Shown here piece by piece: positions 17,690 through 27,303 of a stretch of 64,000 nt of DNA. The notes beneath the pieces are model-generated. The model worked only from the letters and a program-made list of their open reading frames with translations, had not been told where the DNA came from and searched no databases. The first letter of the stretch is position 1. Every line of letters begins with the position of its first letter. A program made the position numbers and the translations under genes. The DNA is from Sinorhizobium garamanticum (GTDB lineage: Bacteria > Pseudomonadota > Alphaproteobacteria > Rhizobiales > Rhizobiaceae): assembly GCF_029892065.1 (NCBI RefSeq), contig NZ_CP120374.1:1550001-1614000 (forward strand). The letters are read 5' to 3'.

Positions 17690-18160
17690 TCAAATCCAAT
17701 GCGCGGTACGGGGTCGCGACGATCGAAAGACGTGCAACGCATTCAATAGCATGGAGAACAGACCGGGGCTGGGCTCTGCCACCTCGCGAACACATTGGGC
17801 AACGGCATCGGCTTGCACCGTTGCACCGGAATGACAGCTGCACACAAGCTGGTGCAAATCCCAATCACTCAATTCGAAGAACCGTTTCGCCTCGCCGTAG
17901 GTGTCGTCGTTAAGGCCGTCGGCACGAAGCACAGAATCCTCAAATGCGACTGTGATCGGAGACCCTGCGATCCGCATTGCATCGCGCGCCACTGCCGGCT
18001 GATATTCGGTCTCCGAAAGTGTATTGAGGCATCGGTCAGGCGTCTGCTCCAACAGCTCTGTCCATCGAGCAAGGCGTTCTCCCCGCGTCAGTGCGCGGCG
18101 CTGCATGTCTGCATGAACACCGGCAACTGCCTGCAGTCGTTCGCGTGGCTGGTACTTCAT
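17690..18160 (-). CDS. conserved-looking hypothetical protein, 156 residues
   Basis: Start chosen at MKYQPRERLQAVAGVHADMQRR because a good GGAGG lies just upstream; the open frame continues 40 codons further without support. The protein is mostly helical and charged in its first half and contains a Cys/His segment (LHQLVCSCHSG) near residue 110. There are no membrane segments and no signal peptide. I do not recognise the family. It stands alone between the flotillin operon and trkH. Confidence 0.55.
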   Translation of the reverse strand: MKYQPRERLQAVAGVHADMQRRALTRGERLARWTELLEQTPDRCLNTLSETEYQPAVARDAMRIAGSPITVAFEDSVLRADGLNDDTYGEAKRFFELSDWDLHQLVCSCHSGATVQADAVAQCVREVAEPSPGLFSMLLNALHVFRSSRPRTAHWI

Positions 18161-18748
18161 CGTCGCCTCCTCACCATTAGAGTTTGCTTTAAGAGGTATG
18201 GCGCTGTGGAACTCCGGCAAGTGTTGCAATAGGAGGGCCTTGAAAGTTCGGCTGCCCGGCGGAACGAGCCTGGCATTCAAGTTTAACCGGAGACGACGGT
18301 TCGGTCTGCTCGTTGCGATTTTGCAATCACGCTTTGAATCGCATTCTGCGACGAGCTTGGAACTGTATCGGCAGGAGCGTTTCCGTAATGCCGCCCGACC
18401 GGTTTTCTGGTCGACGGCGAGGTCGTTGTCGGCGTCGCCGCGCTCCCTAAGGGCGGAGGGGGTTGCTCGAGTTTTCGTCGCAGAAAAATAGTGACACTAC
18501 AGTAATCACCGGAGGCCGGTCGTCACCGACTGTATCGAGCAATGAGCCCAATCCCTTGTTGAAATCGACCGCCTGCGAAATATTGTGGATTTCGAAGGTC
18601 ATGACCTTCTCATGCTCGGCACTGGTACAGGTTGCCGGCCGATGCGTAGTGATTGCCATTGCCGTCAACCAGAACCACTTGGGTGATTTATTTATTTTCA
18701 TTGAGGGGCTAGTACCGTCCTTGGACGAATCCAATAGTAGGACAAAAG
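18161..18748. other. intergenic region upstream of trkH
   Basis: Nothing supportable is seen beyond the trkH leader. Overlapping short frames on both strands at 18447-18734 mirror each other and have no recognisable product. Confidence 0.5.
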
Positions 18749-20203
18749 ATGACCGCCGATCGACTTCGTTTTGTCCTCTTCCTCAACGGTTTGTTCATCC
18801 TGGCCCTGGCGGTGGCCATGCTTTTACCGGCCGTCGTCGACTTCGCCGTCGATAACAGCCAGGACGCACTCACCTTCTTGAGTTGCGCTGCCGTTGCCGC
18901 TGCCTTCGGGTCACTGCTCGTTACCGCCTTCAACCAGGACGAGGTTGACCTCAAGGACCGCCGGACTGGACTTTTGATCACCGTCAGTGCCTGGCTCTCG
19001 GTCTGCATGATCGGAGCGGTGCCACTCTACAGTGCGCTGGATCTGAGCTGGACGGATGCGGTCTTTGAATCGGCATCGGCCTTGACGACGACTGGTTCCA
19101 CGATCCTGGTAGGCTTGGATGATATGCCGCAAGGGCTGCTCCTGTGGCGTTCGCTGCTTCAGTGGCTCGGAGGAATTGGCATCATCGTGATGGCGCTCAG
19201 CGTGCTCCCAGCATTGCGGGTCGGCGGCATGCAGCTCTTTCGCTCCGAGTCCTCGGACATTTCCGAAAAGCCGTTTCCCAAGGTGCGGCAGATCGCCCGC
19301 AACATCCTGATCGTCTATGTGTCGCTCACCCTGGCTTGCGTCATAGCCCTCGACATCGCCGGAATGTCGACCTTCGATGCGGTCAATCATGCAATGACCA
19401 CCATCGCGACGGGCGGCCTCTCGACAAAGGATGCATCGATTGGCTTTTACAATTCCCTGGCGATCGAGATCGTGACCATAATATTCATGATTTCGGGTGC
19501 GCTGCCGCTCGCCTTCTACGCCGTATTCCTCATGAGCCGCGGCAAGCGCAGTGCAATCGAAGGACAGATCAAGCCCTTCCTCCTGATCCTCGCAACGGCG
19601 ATCCTGGTGTGCACGGCCTGGAACATCGCACAGGGCATGTCGCCACCTGTCGCGCTGAGGCTGTCTGCCTTCAATGTCACCTCCGTGATCACAGATACGG
19701 GTTTTGCGACCGCCGATTTTTCCACATGGGGAAGTTTTGCGATCGGGCTTTTCTTCATGTTGTATCTCGTCGGCGGCTGTGCCGGCTCGACCGCAGGCGC
19801 CATCAAGATCTTCCGCTGGCAGATTCTGTTTGAGGGCACCGGAAGGGCGCTTAGACACATGCTTTATCCGAACGCTGTCGTGCCGGTGCGCTTTCAAGGA
19901 AGGTCCGTCGACGACATGGCCATCGGTAATGTCCGCAACTTCTTTTTTCTCTACATCATGACCCTGCTTGTTCTTTCACTCCTGGTGACGGCAACGGGCC
20001 TCGATTTCCTCTCGGCCACTTCCTCGGTGGCTCAAGCGATGGCGAATGCGGGGCCCGGTCTTGGTCCCCTCGTCGGCCCGGCAACGAATTTCTCCGGCAT
20101 ACCCGATGCGGCCAAGTGGCTAATCGCATTGGCCATGATCCTCGGCCGGTTGGAACTGGTAACATTCTTTGTCGTGCTGCAGCCGTGGTTCTGGCGGCGC
20201 TGA
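18749..20203 (+). CDS. trkH: TrkH-family potassium uptake protein
   Basis: A 484-residue polytopic membrane protein with the fourfold pore-loop pattern of TrkH/KtrB. The filter-like segments are ALTTTGST (about 111-118), TIATGGLST, VITDTGFAT and ANAGPGLGP, each flanked by membrane helices. It moves K+ (with H+ or Na+) into the cytoplasm and normally pairs with a cytoplasmic TrkA-type NAD-binding subunit. None is encoded nearby, so a TrkA from elsewhere must serve. It appears monocistronic. Confidence 0.92.
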   Translation: MTADRLRFVLFLNGLFILALAVAMLLPAVVDFAVDNSQDALTFLSCAAVAAAFGSLLVTAFNQDEVDLKDRRTGLLITVSAWLSVCMIGAVPLYSALDLSWTDAVFESASALTTTGSTILVGLDDMPQGLLLWRSLLQWLGGIGIIVMALSVLPALRVGGMQLFRSESSDISEKPFPKVRQIARNILIVYVSLTLACVIALDIAGMSTFDAVNHAMTTIATGGLSTKDASIGFYNSLAIEIVTIIFMISGALPLAFYAVFLMSRGKRSAIEGQIKPFLLILATAILVCTAWNIAQGMSPPVALRLSAFNVTSVITDTGFATADFSTWGSFAIGLFFMLYLVGGCAGSTAGAIKIFRWQILFEGTGRALRHMLYPNAVVPVRFQGRSVDDMAIGNVRNFFFLYIMTLLVLSLLVTATGLDFLSATSSVAQAMANAGPGLGPLVGPATNFSGIPDAAKWLIALAMILGRLELVTFFVVLQPWFWRR

Positions 20204-20960
20204 CGGCAACGCGCAAAAGGCGTTACGGGACAGCGACGGTGGACAGGCTTTGGGCAGCAAATCGCCCCTCTCGCGCAAAACGCCCCCAATTCCGGAGATA
20301 ACGACATCCCTTGCAATACAGTAAGCCGACGGTTTTCAACTCCGTCTAAGGCGGGCCTCATCAACTCGGCTCTAAGTCTGTTTCTTGACAATGAAGCAGC
20401 AGGGGGCCTCGGCCTTGCTCGCCATCGTAACGGCCAACGCATCGCCGTCAGTATTTACTTTTTGCCCTTCGCATTGATATCGCCTTCTGCCGGTTGGCGC
20501 GGTGTCAAGTCTGTCGGAATTATTTCAGCAACACTGAACCGAGTAAGTGTTACGGCCCTCCCTCTCTATAGAGCCCCGATCGCGTCGAGTGTTTTTCAAG
20601 TTTGCACTGGTCCGGTGCAAAGAACGTTTGACAATGTCCGCAATTGAGCGTGAAGTCATTACTTGAGGCACGGCGAAATGCGCAACTTTGCATGCCGTGC
20701 CTCACTGGATGACGGGGCAAGGGAAACTGTGCGGCCTGGCACTAGCGGCCGCAACACCAGGAACCCTCCCGCTACGCCACCCGGTCGATTATGCGGTGGC
20801 CGGCGAAGCCCTTGATCGGGGCGCAGTGTCCTCCAAGGGTCTGGGATGGGAAGCCCTGTTCATTCACAACGCGGCGAGCGAGGCGTGAGCGGCGCCTCCG
20901 CGCGACCTTCCTGCACGATGGCCGCATGCCGCAGTGAGATGTGATCGAAAGGCGACTGCC
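20204..20960. other. intergenic region with an nhaA relic
   Basis: Apart from the nhaA-like fragment listed at 20375-20475, no gene is recognised. The last 100 bases form the leader of the APC permease. Confidence 0.5.
20375..20475 (+). pseudogene. short relic of an nhaA 5' region
   Basis: The bases align with the 5' part of the intact nhaA 2.5 kb downstream. A TTTCTTGACAATGAAGCAGC-like start corresponds to the LNNEASGG codons, then CTCGCCATCGTAACGGCCAA corresponds to LAIITAN, then a TATTTACTTT equivalent of SAIYFA. A deletion and substitutions break the frame. It is either a decayed second nhaA or a partial duplication. Confidence 0.6.
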
Positions 20961-22472
20961 ATGGCCAACGATAGCAAGCAGCATGAAGGCGGAGTGATCT
21001 ACCATATACCCGGCCAGGAGTATTTCGATATACGCGGACTGCGACGCCACGCCGGCGTCTTCTCGCTCTGGGCTCTTGGGGTCGGCGCGGTCATCTCCGG
21101 CGACTTCTCCGGCTGGAACCTCGGTTTTGCCGTCGGCGGCTGGGGTGGCATGTTCATCGGCACCATCCTGATCACCATCATGTATCTCGGTCTCACCTAT
21201 TCGATCGCCGAAATGAGCCCGGCCTTGCCGCATACGGGCGGCGCCTATTCCTTCGCGCGGACGGCATTCGGACCGTGGGGCGGCTTCATCACCGGCGTGG
21301 CGGAGAACATCGAATATGTGCTCACCCCCGCGGTCGTGGTGTTCTTCATCGGGACCTACCTGACCGGAATCTTCGAGACACCACAGTACTTCCAACCCGT
21401 CTGGTGGCTGATAGGTTATATCGTCTTCGTCGGCCTCAACGTCCGGGGTGTCGAACTCTCGTTCACCGTGACGGTGATCGTCACGCTGATCGCCCTGGCG
21501 GTTCTCGCCTTTTTCTTTGTTAGCGCCATTCCGTTCATCGACTTCGGCAAATATGCGATGAACGTCGGCGTCGATCCGGCGACGGGTGCGGCAGTCGAGC
21601 TTCCGGACGGCGGCGGGCCGTTCCTGCCGCTCGGCGTCTATGGCGTGCTGGCCTCGATGCCCTTCGCCGTCTGGCTGTTTCTGGCGATCGAGCAGCTGCC
21701 GCTCGCTGCCGAGGAATCGGTCGACCCGCAACGCGACATGCCGAAGGGCATCATGCTCGGCATGTTCACGCTGATTGCAACCGGCTTCCTGGTGCTTATC
21801 ATCAATCCGGCCATCCCGAACGGCGCCTTTAGGCTCGGTTCTTCGGGCGAACCGATCCTCGACGGTTTCCGGGCCATCTATGGAACAGGCTGGGCAAAGA
21901 TCCTCTCGCTATTTGCAGTCGCCGGACTGATCGCCAGTTTCCACGCCATCATCTTCGCCTTCGGCCGGCAGATCTACTCCTTGTCGCGGGCCGGTTACTT
22001 CCCGCATTTTCTCTCGGTGACCCATGGCGCGCACAAGACCCCCAACACCGCGTTGATTGCCGGCGCACTCGTCGGCTTCGGTGTCATGCTGGTGGTCTGG
22101 TTCACCCAAGGCCGCGCGGAGGCCGGCTCCTTCATCGGCGGCGTGCTTCTGAACATGGCGGTGTTCGGCGCGATGTTCTCCTACCTGCTGCAGGGGCTGA
22201 CCTTCATCCAGCTGCGGCGCGCTTTTCCGAATATCGAGCGGCCCTACCGCAGCCCGTTCGGCGTCCCCGGTGCGGTGCTCACCGTCATCATTGCGCTGGT
22301 GACGATCTTCTTCCAGCTCACCGACCCGCTCTATCAGAAAGGCATCATCGGCGTGGCGATCTGGTACGCGCTGGCGATCGTCTACTTTGGCGCTTACGGC
22401 CGCAAGACGCTCGTGTATTCGCCGGAGGAGGACTTTGCGGTCAGGCAGCGCGAAGGCGCGGCATCCATCTGA
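20961..22472 (+). CDS. APC-family permease, ethanolamine/amino-acid type
   Basis: The 503-residue product begins MANDSKQHEGGVIYHIPGQEYF; a frame-extending GTG-type start nine codons upstream is less likely. It has about 12 membrane segments and the APC signatures GVGAVISGDFSGWN near 36-49 and EMSPALPHTGGAYSFARTAFGPWGGF. The GDFSGWN and GGAYSFAR segments resemble ethanolamine permeases. No ethanolamine lyase genes lie nearby, so the substrate is unproven. It faces no partner gene and seems to be transcribed alone. Confidence 0.85.
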   Translation: MANDSKQHEGGVIYHIPGQEYFDIRGLRRHAGVFSLWALGVGAVISGDFSGWNLGFAVGGWGGMFIGTILITIMYLGLTYSIAEMSPALPHTGGAYSFARTAFGPWGGFITGVAENIEYVLTPAVVVFFIGTYLTGIFETPQYFQPVWWLIGYIVFVGLNVRGVELSFTVTVIVTLIALAVLAFFFVSAIPFIDFGKYAMNVGVDPATGAAVELPDGGGPFLPLGVYGVLASMPFAVWLFLAIEQLPLAAEESVDPQRDMPKGIMLGMFTLIATGFLVLIINPAIPNGAFRLGSSGEPILDGFRAIYGTGWAKILSLFAVAGLIASFHAIIFAFGRQIYSLSRAGYFPHFLSVTHGAHKTPNTALIAGALVGFGVMLVVWFTQGRAEAGSFIGGVLLNMAVFGAMFSYLLQGLTFIQLRRAFPNIERPYRSPFGVPGAVLTVIIALVTIFFQLTDPLYQKGIIGVAIWYALAIVYFGAYGRKTLVYSPEEDFAVRQREGAASI

Positions 22473-22613
22473 GCCGGAACGAGTTTGCTATGCGTGTTCG
22501 TGCGGTTGCCGTGGAGAGCGACGCACTGGCACCTGTGCAGGCCTAGTGGCGGAACTGTCCCACTCTCGTATGAGGATCTGGCATGTGTGGCATTAACTTC
22601 GAATGTGCGGATA

Positions 22614-22820
22614 CTATGGTCGCCAGCCGAACGGGATCGCGCTGGTGGCAATCAACTGCGCGAGCGCCAGCGCGATGGTGATGGCAGCAAAAATGACAGT
22701 TCGCTTCTTCACCTGTTCTCTTTGTTCTTGATCGCGTTTTGATTTTGCCGCACGCGCATAGCTATCCTCGATCCGCAGAGCTATAAAGGCACTTGCCGCG
22801 TCCGTCTTGGGCTCCTCCAA
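22614..22820 (-). CDS. small membrane protein, 68 residues (hypothetical)
   Basis: The frame has a charged N-terminal half (SYARAAKSKRDQEQREQVKKR) followed by one hydrophobic helix (TVIFAAITIALALAQLIATSAI), as in tail-anchored small proteins. The only available start is TTG, and the usual GGAGGA motif lies inside the first codons rather than upstream, so start and reality are uncertain. It is divergent from nhaA. Confidence 0.45.
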   Translation of the reverse strand: MEEPKTDAASAFIALRIEDSYARAAKSKRDQEQREQVKKRTVIFAAITIALALAQLIATSAIPFGWRP

Positions 22821-22864
22821 ACCCCGGGGATAACTAAATCCCGTTGTTACAGGGACGCAGACGC

Positions 22865-24061
22865 ATGCTTTCAGTTCGGCCCGAGGGCCGCATCAGCTCC
22901 ACTCTGCGCCAGTTTCTCAACAATGAAGCGTCAGGCGGCTTCGTTCTTATGGCCGCGGCCGTGCTCGCCATCATAACGGCCAACTCACCGGTCTCGGCCA
23001 TCTATTTTGCTGCGCTTCACATTCATCTCGGGCCGCTCAGCCTCCAACACTGGATCAATGACGCACTGATGGCGTTGTTCTTTCTGTTGGTCGGCCTCGA
23101 AATCAAGCGCGAGCTGTTGGACGGCCAGCTCTCAAGCTGGAGCCGCCGGCTGCTTCCGGGTACCGCGGCCGCGGGCGGCATGCTCGTTCCCGCCTTGATT
23201 TACGTCGTCTTCAATGCCGGCAATGCCGACGCGTTGAGAGGCTGGGCGATTCCTTCCGCAACCGACATCGCCTTCTCTCTGGGGGTGCTGTCGCTGCTCG
23301 GGCCATGCGTGCCGGCGTCGCTGAAGATATTTCTCACCGCGCTCGCCATCATCGATGATCTTGGCGCGGTGATCGTTATCGCGCTGTTTTATGCGACCGA
23401 TCTGAACCTTGTCGCACTGGGCGGCGCCGTGATCGTCGCTGCAAACCTCGTCGCTTTCAATCGAATTGGCGTCACGCGTCTCTGGCTCTATCTTATGATC
23501 GGCTCTGCGTTGTGGATTCTGCTTCTCCAATCGGGCGTTCACGCGACGATCGCCGGCGTGATCTTGGCGTTGACGATCCCGGTCCGCCGGACGCGCGGCG
23601 CGCCGGAGGCGTCGCCGTCCGTTTCGCCGCTCCACAAGCTCGAGCACATGCTGCAAAAGCCGGTTGCTTTTCTCGTCGTGCCGCTCTTCGGCTTTGCAAA
23701 TGCGGGCGTTTCGCTGGCAGGAGTGACGCTCTCCGTGCTTGTTGAGCCGCTTACGCTCGGCGTGGTCGTCGGTCTAGTCGCGGGGAAACTGATTGGCGTT
23801 TTCGGTACGGTCGCACTGATGGTGCGAAGCGGACTGGCCGACCTTCCCACCGGGGCCAACTGGGCACAGACGCTTGGCCTTTCATTTCTCTGTGGCATCG
23901 GTTTCACGATGAGTCTCTTTATCGGTCTGCTAGCGTTCGACGATCCAGCTATGCAAGAGCGCGTCAAGTTCGGCATTATTGCAGGATCCCTGGTGTCCGG
24001 AACGGCTGGCTATGCCGTCCTCAAGCTCGGTGCTAGAACGTCGAAGGCCGCGCGTGCATAG
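22865..24061 (+). CDS. nhaA: Na+/H+ antiporter NhaA
   Basis: A 398-residue NhaA. It has [24 protein letters not shown] at the N-terminus, the first-helix [21 protein letters not shown] segment, [17 protein letters not shown] (TM IV) and [15 protein letters not shown] with the paired Asp of the ion site. It exports Na+ for protons at alkaline pH. Start chosen at the ATG at 22865; a TTG seven codons upstream is possible. A decayed relic of the same gene lies at 20375-20475. Confidence 0.93.
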   Translation: MLSVRPEGRISSTLRQFLNNEASGGFVLMAAAVLAIITANSPVSAIYFAALHIHLGPLSLQHWINDALMALFFLLVGLEIKRELLDGQLSSWSRRLLPGTAAAGGMLVPALIYVVFNAGNADALRGWAIPSATDIAFSLGVLSLLGPCVPASLKIFLTALAIIDDLGAVIVIALFYATDLNLVALGGAVIVAANLVAFNRIGVTRLWLYLMIGSALWILLLQSGVHATIAGVILALTIPVRRTRGAPEASPSVSPLHKLEHMLQKPVAFLVVPLFGFANAGVSLAGVTLSVLVEPLTLGVVVGLVAGKLIGVFGTVALMVRSGLADLPTGANWAQTLGLSFLCGIGFTMSLFIGLLAFDDPAMQERVKFGIIAGSLVSGTAGYAVLKLGARTSKAARA

Positions 24062-24584
24062 TCATGCAGAATGCACGCCCTTGTGGGCGGTTACGAGGGC
24101 GATCGCGGGAGGGGCGGAACCTTGCGCCAAGGGTGAATGGAGCGCGAAACCCTTCCTGTAGCAGCTTGATGGCCAATTCGAAGTATTTAATTCGACTGGC
24201 TTACAATGGTTTACGTCGATCTTGACCAAAAGTCCCTTAAAATGAATTGCTTCATACACGCTTGGGTGTAATACTTTTGGGCGTGCGGGCACAGCCACAA
24301 GTATTAGAGCGATTTAGCATGGAGCGACTTGAGGTCGTATTGCCGTGTCTGTGCTTTATATTGTGCAACACTCCTAGGAGAACGAATGAGCCCTGACCAT
24401 TTTCGGGTCAGGGCTTCCATAATCGACGCCGCATAACCAACTAACGCAGCCGGCACAGACAAATCTGCCTCGCCATCGGGTTACGTTATTCTGTCGCCAC
24501 GAGCACCGGTGAATGCTTACGTTCAATCCGACGCTATCCGCTAAACAGGATCCACGTGACGTGGCGACGACAGACACAAGAGTG
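24062..24584. other. intergenic region with a perfect hairpin
   Basis: No gene is recognised. A 10-base perfect stem lies at 24389-24398/24406-24415 (AGCCCTGACC with GGTCAGGGCT), preceded by a CTCCTAGGAG palindrome. A 16-codon frame with AGGAG upstream begins at 24387 and overlaps the hairpin; it could be a leader peptide or chance. No T-run follows, so a terminator is uncertain. Confidence 0.4.
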
Positions 24585-24923
24585 CTATTTGCCGCTCAAA
24601 CCATATTGGAGCACCTGTACCCTCTCCAAGGTGACCAGCCCGCTCGACATGATCCCTTCAAGCACCGGCAGGAAGGCATTAATCTTTTCCTCGCTGTCGA
24701 CAATCTCGACAATCAGCGGCAGGTCTTCCGAAAGACGGAGAATCTTTGTCGTGTGCAACCGGCTAGAGTGCCCGAAACCCATTCCCCCCCGTAGCACCGT
24801 TGCGCCGGCAAGTTGCATTTCGCGCGCCTTGAGCACAATCGACTCATAGAGCGGGTGGCCGTCATCCCGGTCATTCTCGCCGATGAATATCCTCAAAAGC
24901 AAAGCCTGTCTCGGTATCTGCAT
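24585..24923 (-). CDS. DUF190 (PII-like) protein of the fluoride locus
   Basis: A 112-residue DUF190 protein: LLRIFIGENDRDDGHPLYESIVLKARE, then GATVLRGGMGFG and LPLIVEIVDSEEKINAFLP. DUF190 proteins have a ferredoxin-like PII fold and are often encoded next to crcB fluoride exporters. A regulatory rather than transport role is likely. It is the last gene of the four-gene minus-strand operon, 3 bases after crcB2. Confidence 0.85.
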   Translation of the reverse strand: MQIPRQALLLRIFIGENDRDDGHPLYESIVLKAREMQLAGATVLRGGMGFGHSSRLHTTKILRLSEDLPLIVEIVDSEEKINAFLPVLEGIMSSGLVTLERVQVLQYGLSGK

Positions 24924-24926
24924 GGT

Positions 24927-25421
24927 CTACCCTCCCAAACGATTAAGCCGCGAAGCCAGTGCATGACCGCACCAGACCGCGGCGAGCCATGTAACGACTG
25001 AGGCTCCGATATATAGTCCGGCCAGGACCAGCTCGCTGCGCTGCATGAGCTGAAACGCCTCCAAGCTGAACGCCGAGAAGGTGGTGAAGCCGCCGCAAAT
25101 CCCAGTCATTACGAACTGGCGCTGATATGTTCCCGAGAAGAGCCGGCCGTTCGGCCCCGCAAACGTCGCATAGAATCCGATGACAAATGAGCCGACTATA
25201 TTCACGAGGAGCGTGCCCCAAGGAAATGCGGGGCCGAACCACGCAAGCGCCGCAAGCGAGGCCAACGCGCGCAAGACGCTGCCAATGACAGAGCCGATGG
25301 AGACGCACAAGTAGAGCAAGGCAGTCTCTCGCACCTTTCGCGATCTCGCCTGCTCATCTGGCTTCAGATGCGGTGCCAAAGGTATCTTTCGCTTCACAGA
25401 TTGCTGAAGCTCGGTTTTCAC
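24927..25421 (-). CDS. crcB: CrcB/Fluc fluoride channel subunit 2
   Basis: Start assigned to the GTG at 25421, which overlaps the stop of the first crcB (GTGA), giving 164 residues with a ~45-residue polar extension. Four membrane helices carry the Fluc marks: GSVIGSVLR, WGTLLVNIVGSFVIGFYATF and GGFTTFSAFSLE. Paired unequal crcB genes are known to form heterodimeric fluoride channels that let fluoride leave the cytoplasm. Its partner is the gene immediately upstream. Confidence 0.88.
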   Translation of the reverse strand: MKTELQQSVKRKIPLAPHLKPDEQARSRKVRETALLYLCVSIGSVIGSVLRALASLAALAWFGPAFPWGTLLVNIVGSFVIGFYATFAGPNGRLFSGTYQRQFVMTGICGGFTTFSAFSLEAFQLMQRSELVLAGLYIGASVVTWLAAVWCGHALASRLNRLGG

Positions 25422-25819
25422 AGGCTGGCTCCAAAAATAATTGCCCCGATGCCGTATCCGACCGCGACAGACACCAGACAGAGAGCCACAGACAGAGCCG
25501 CGTTTCCGCCGGCTTGGAGGAGTTGACCATCGCGGGCAAGCGCCATCGTCTGCAGGGTGAAAGAGGAAACCGTCGTGTAGCTGCCCAGAAAACCTGTGAC
25601 GATGAACTGCCACGCCACGGGCATCGGCAGGACGCCACTGACGTTTGCCGCTGCGGCCAGACCGATCGCAAATGCGCCGGTGACATTAACGACCATCGTC
25701 CCCCAGGGAAACGTCTCGCCGATCACCCGCCCGATCAGCCCCGAAATGAAATAACGGGTCGGACCGCCAATCACGCTGCCCAACGCCACCCAGAGGATGG
25801 CATGAAGAATGTCCTGCAT
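25418..25819 (-). CDS. crcB: CrcB/Fluc fluoride channel subunit 1
   Basis: A 133-residue protein from MQDILHAILWVALGSVIGG. It has four membrane helices and the conserved GGPTRYFISG, WGTMVVNVTGAFAIG and GSYTTVSSFTLQ segments. It ends in a 4-base overlap with the second crcB, indicating a coupled heterodimeric pair. No fluoride riboswitch consensus was recognised upstream of the operon. Confidence 0.88.
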   Translation of the reverse strand: MQDILHAILWVALGSVIGGPTRYFISGLIGRVIGETFPWGTMVVNVTGAFAIGLAAAANVSGVLPMPVAWQFIVTGFLGSYTTVSSFTLQTMALARDGQLLQAGGNAALSVALCLVSVAVGYGIGAIIFGASL

Positions 25820-25823
25820 GTCT

Positions 25824-26126
25824 TCAGTTGACCTTGTCAGCCGGATCGAGTGCCGGCGGCAGTCTTTCCAGATCCAAGCCGTCATGTAGCATGTGGAGTC
25901 GGGCGATCGCCAAGCCCAATGCCTGCCATATGATCGTCGCCAGAATTATTGTCCCCAATAGGACAAACGCCCCAACTCGCTCAGCCGCTCCGAGCCCCGC
26001 TCGGTCGAACAGAAAATAGATGGCAGCGAAGAGTATGAGGATAAGCGCCTGTGAGAGCAGCGTATATCTATCGGCCCACCGCTTGTGCAGCCGTATAATG
26101 CGGAGCTGGTCTGTTTCTGCGTCCAT
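25824..26126 (-). CDS. small two-helix membrane protein, first gene of the crcB operon
   Basis: A 100-residue protein with a charged N-terminus (MDAETDQLRIIRLHKRWADR), two hydrophobic helices (LLSQALILILFAAIYFLF and AFVLLGTIILATIIWQALGL) and a short C-terminal tail. It lies 4 bases before crcB1 in the same direction. I know no function for the family. Operon position suggests an accessory to fluoride export or its membrane stress. Confidence 0.7.
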   Translation of the reverse strand: MDAETDQLRIIRLHKRWADRYTLLSQALILILFAAIYFLFDRAGLGAAERVGAFVLLGTIILATIIWQALGLAIARLHMLHDGLDLERLPPALDPADKVN

Positions 26127-26329
26127 GCTTTTCCTCTCCGGCTATTGTCTCGGTCATTATCGCGCTGCGTCAGTCAGGTCATTGCCGGCCGCCGGCGACC
26201 CAATCGTTAGCGAGACATCATAAAGCCCTTCGCATCAACGGTAACCTTGAGCAAGAACGACGGAACGATGAGGCCGATACCCGGCCGGTGTTACTGGGCA
26301 AAGGCCGAACCTTGGAACGCCGGTTGCTG

Positions 26330-26515
26330 CTTGGGGGGAGAGAGCAACGCCCTCTATCTCCCCAATAGCAATGGCCTTTGTGGCATATGGGAAGAGATAG
26401 ATGATCACGGGTCCCGCCGCGATCATCACATAAGTCGCATGCGGCACGCCGATGAGTTCCGGAAGCTGCGCCATAAAGATTAGGATGGCGAGAGCCCGAC
26501 AAGGGCCTACCCGAC
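26330..26515 (-). pseudogene. fragment of a SulP-family anion transporter
   Basis: The minus strand reads LAILIFMAQLPELIGVPHAT and on to AAGPVIIYLFPYATKAI, a transmembrane segment pattern of SulP sulfate/bicarbonate transporters. The expected continuation (PSPLVAIVV...) is replaced by unrelated sequence. Nothing else of the ~500-residue protein remains. Confidence 0.5.
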
Positions 26516-26558
26516 ACCCGCTCGCCGCAGCCGGACGGGCCTGGCCACCGCCTAATAT

Positions 26559-27014
26559 TCAGCGGGTTGCGGCCGCGTCCGTTATCGCGCTCAGGGCAGC
26601 CGTCATCTTATTCGTCACCTCATCGGCTTTTGCAATCCGATGCGCATCGGTAATCCGCGACGGCGGCCAATAGCCGATCTGGACCTTGCCGCTTGCATCT
26701 TCCCAGATCAGTACCCGCAGAGGCAGGTCGAGCCCGGCGGTTTGCTGGCCCTGCATTAGCGGGGTGCCAAGCGCCGGGTTCCCGAAAATGATCACCGTCG
26801 TCGGGCGCAGTTCGAGACCGTTCTTTTTAGCTGCTGCCGCATGGTCGACGGTCGCTACGATCGTCGCGCCCCGCTTTTCGATCTCTGCCTGAAGGCGCTG
26901 TACGGTCGTCGCAAACTCGGCGGGGCTCTCCTTCACGATCAAATTCAGGTCTTCGGCACTGGCGGAGTCCATCGCAACAATCACAGCAGCGGCGAAAACA
27001 AGCATTCGAAACAT
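26559..27014 (-). CDS. DUF302-domain periplasmic protein
   Basis: Start chosen at MFRMLVFAAAVIVAMDSASA, giving a 151-residue protein with a signal peptide cleaved near ASA-ED. The mature part is a DUF302 domain: EFATTVQRLQAEIEKRGATIVATVDHAAAAKKNGLELRPTTVIIFGNP and ...LPLRVLIWED. The family has a small alpha/beta fold of unsettled function, with links to metal or redox stress. It is flanked by transporter fragments; an RBS (GGAGGAGA) precedes the ATG. Confidence 0.85.
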   Translation of the reverse strand: MFRMLVFAAAVIVAMDSASAEDLNLIVKESPAEFATTVQRLQAEIEKRGATIVATVDHAAAAKKNGLELRPTTVIIFGNPALGTPLMQGQQTAGLDLPLRVLIWEDASGKVQIGYWPPSRITDAHRIAKADEVTNKMTAALSAITDAAATR

Positions 27015-27111
27015 CGTCTCCTCCTGCGTCACATTATACAGAGCGCTTGGTACCGTCCGCCCATTCCCTCAGGATGAGCTTCTTTCCTCGAGAGTGCCAG
27101 TGCTCGCTTGA

Positions 27112-27303
27112 CTGATCGTCGGGGTTCCGTCGCATAGCGACACGGTGCTCCTGCTCAACGCGGGCAAGGTCGCCGGACTGGGTGCCTTCGAGACGGCCGT
27201 CACACCGCAGAGCCTGCGGGCCGTCTACGGAATCGAGGCGGAGTTTGTCGCCGATCCGGCACGCCGCTCATCGTCTGTCCTCGTGCGATCAAGTGCCCGA
27301 TGA
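27112..27303 (+). pseudogene. C-terminal fragment of an iron/siderophore ABC ATPase
   Basis: The plus strand reads SDTVLLLNAGKVAGLGAFET, continuing AVTPQSLRAVYGIEAEFVAD. This is the C-terminal end typical of FecE/FhuC-type ATP-binding proteins after the H-loop. A stop codon (27109-27111) directly precedes it in frame and none of the Walker motifs remain. Confidence 0.6.

Noticed and set aside
18447..18734. 95-codon minus-strand frame upstream of trkH
   Set aside because: No domain, mirrored by an equally long plus-strand frame, and no start signal.
24389..24415. Rho-independent terminator
   Set aside because: The 10-base stem is perfect but no T-run follows on either strand and it is not next to a gene end; reported only as a hairpin in an intergenic region.
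26127..26230. Fluoride riboswitch upstream of the crcB operon
   Set aside because: I could not find the expected GAUGG...CUGAUGACUCCU-type consensus; a covariance scan would decide.
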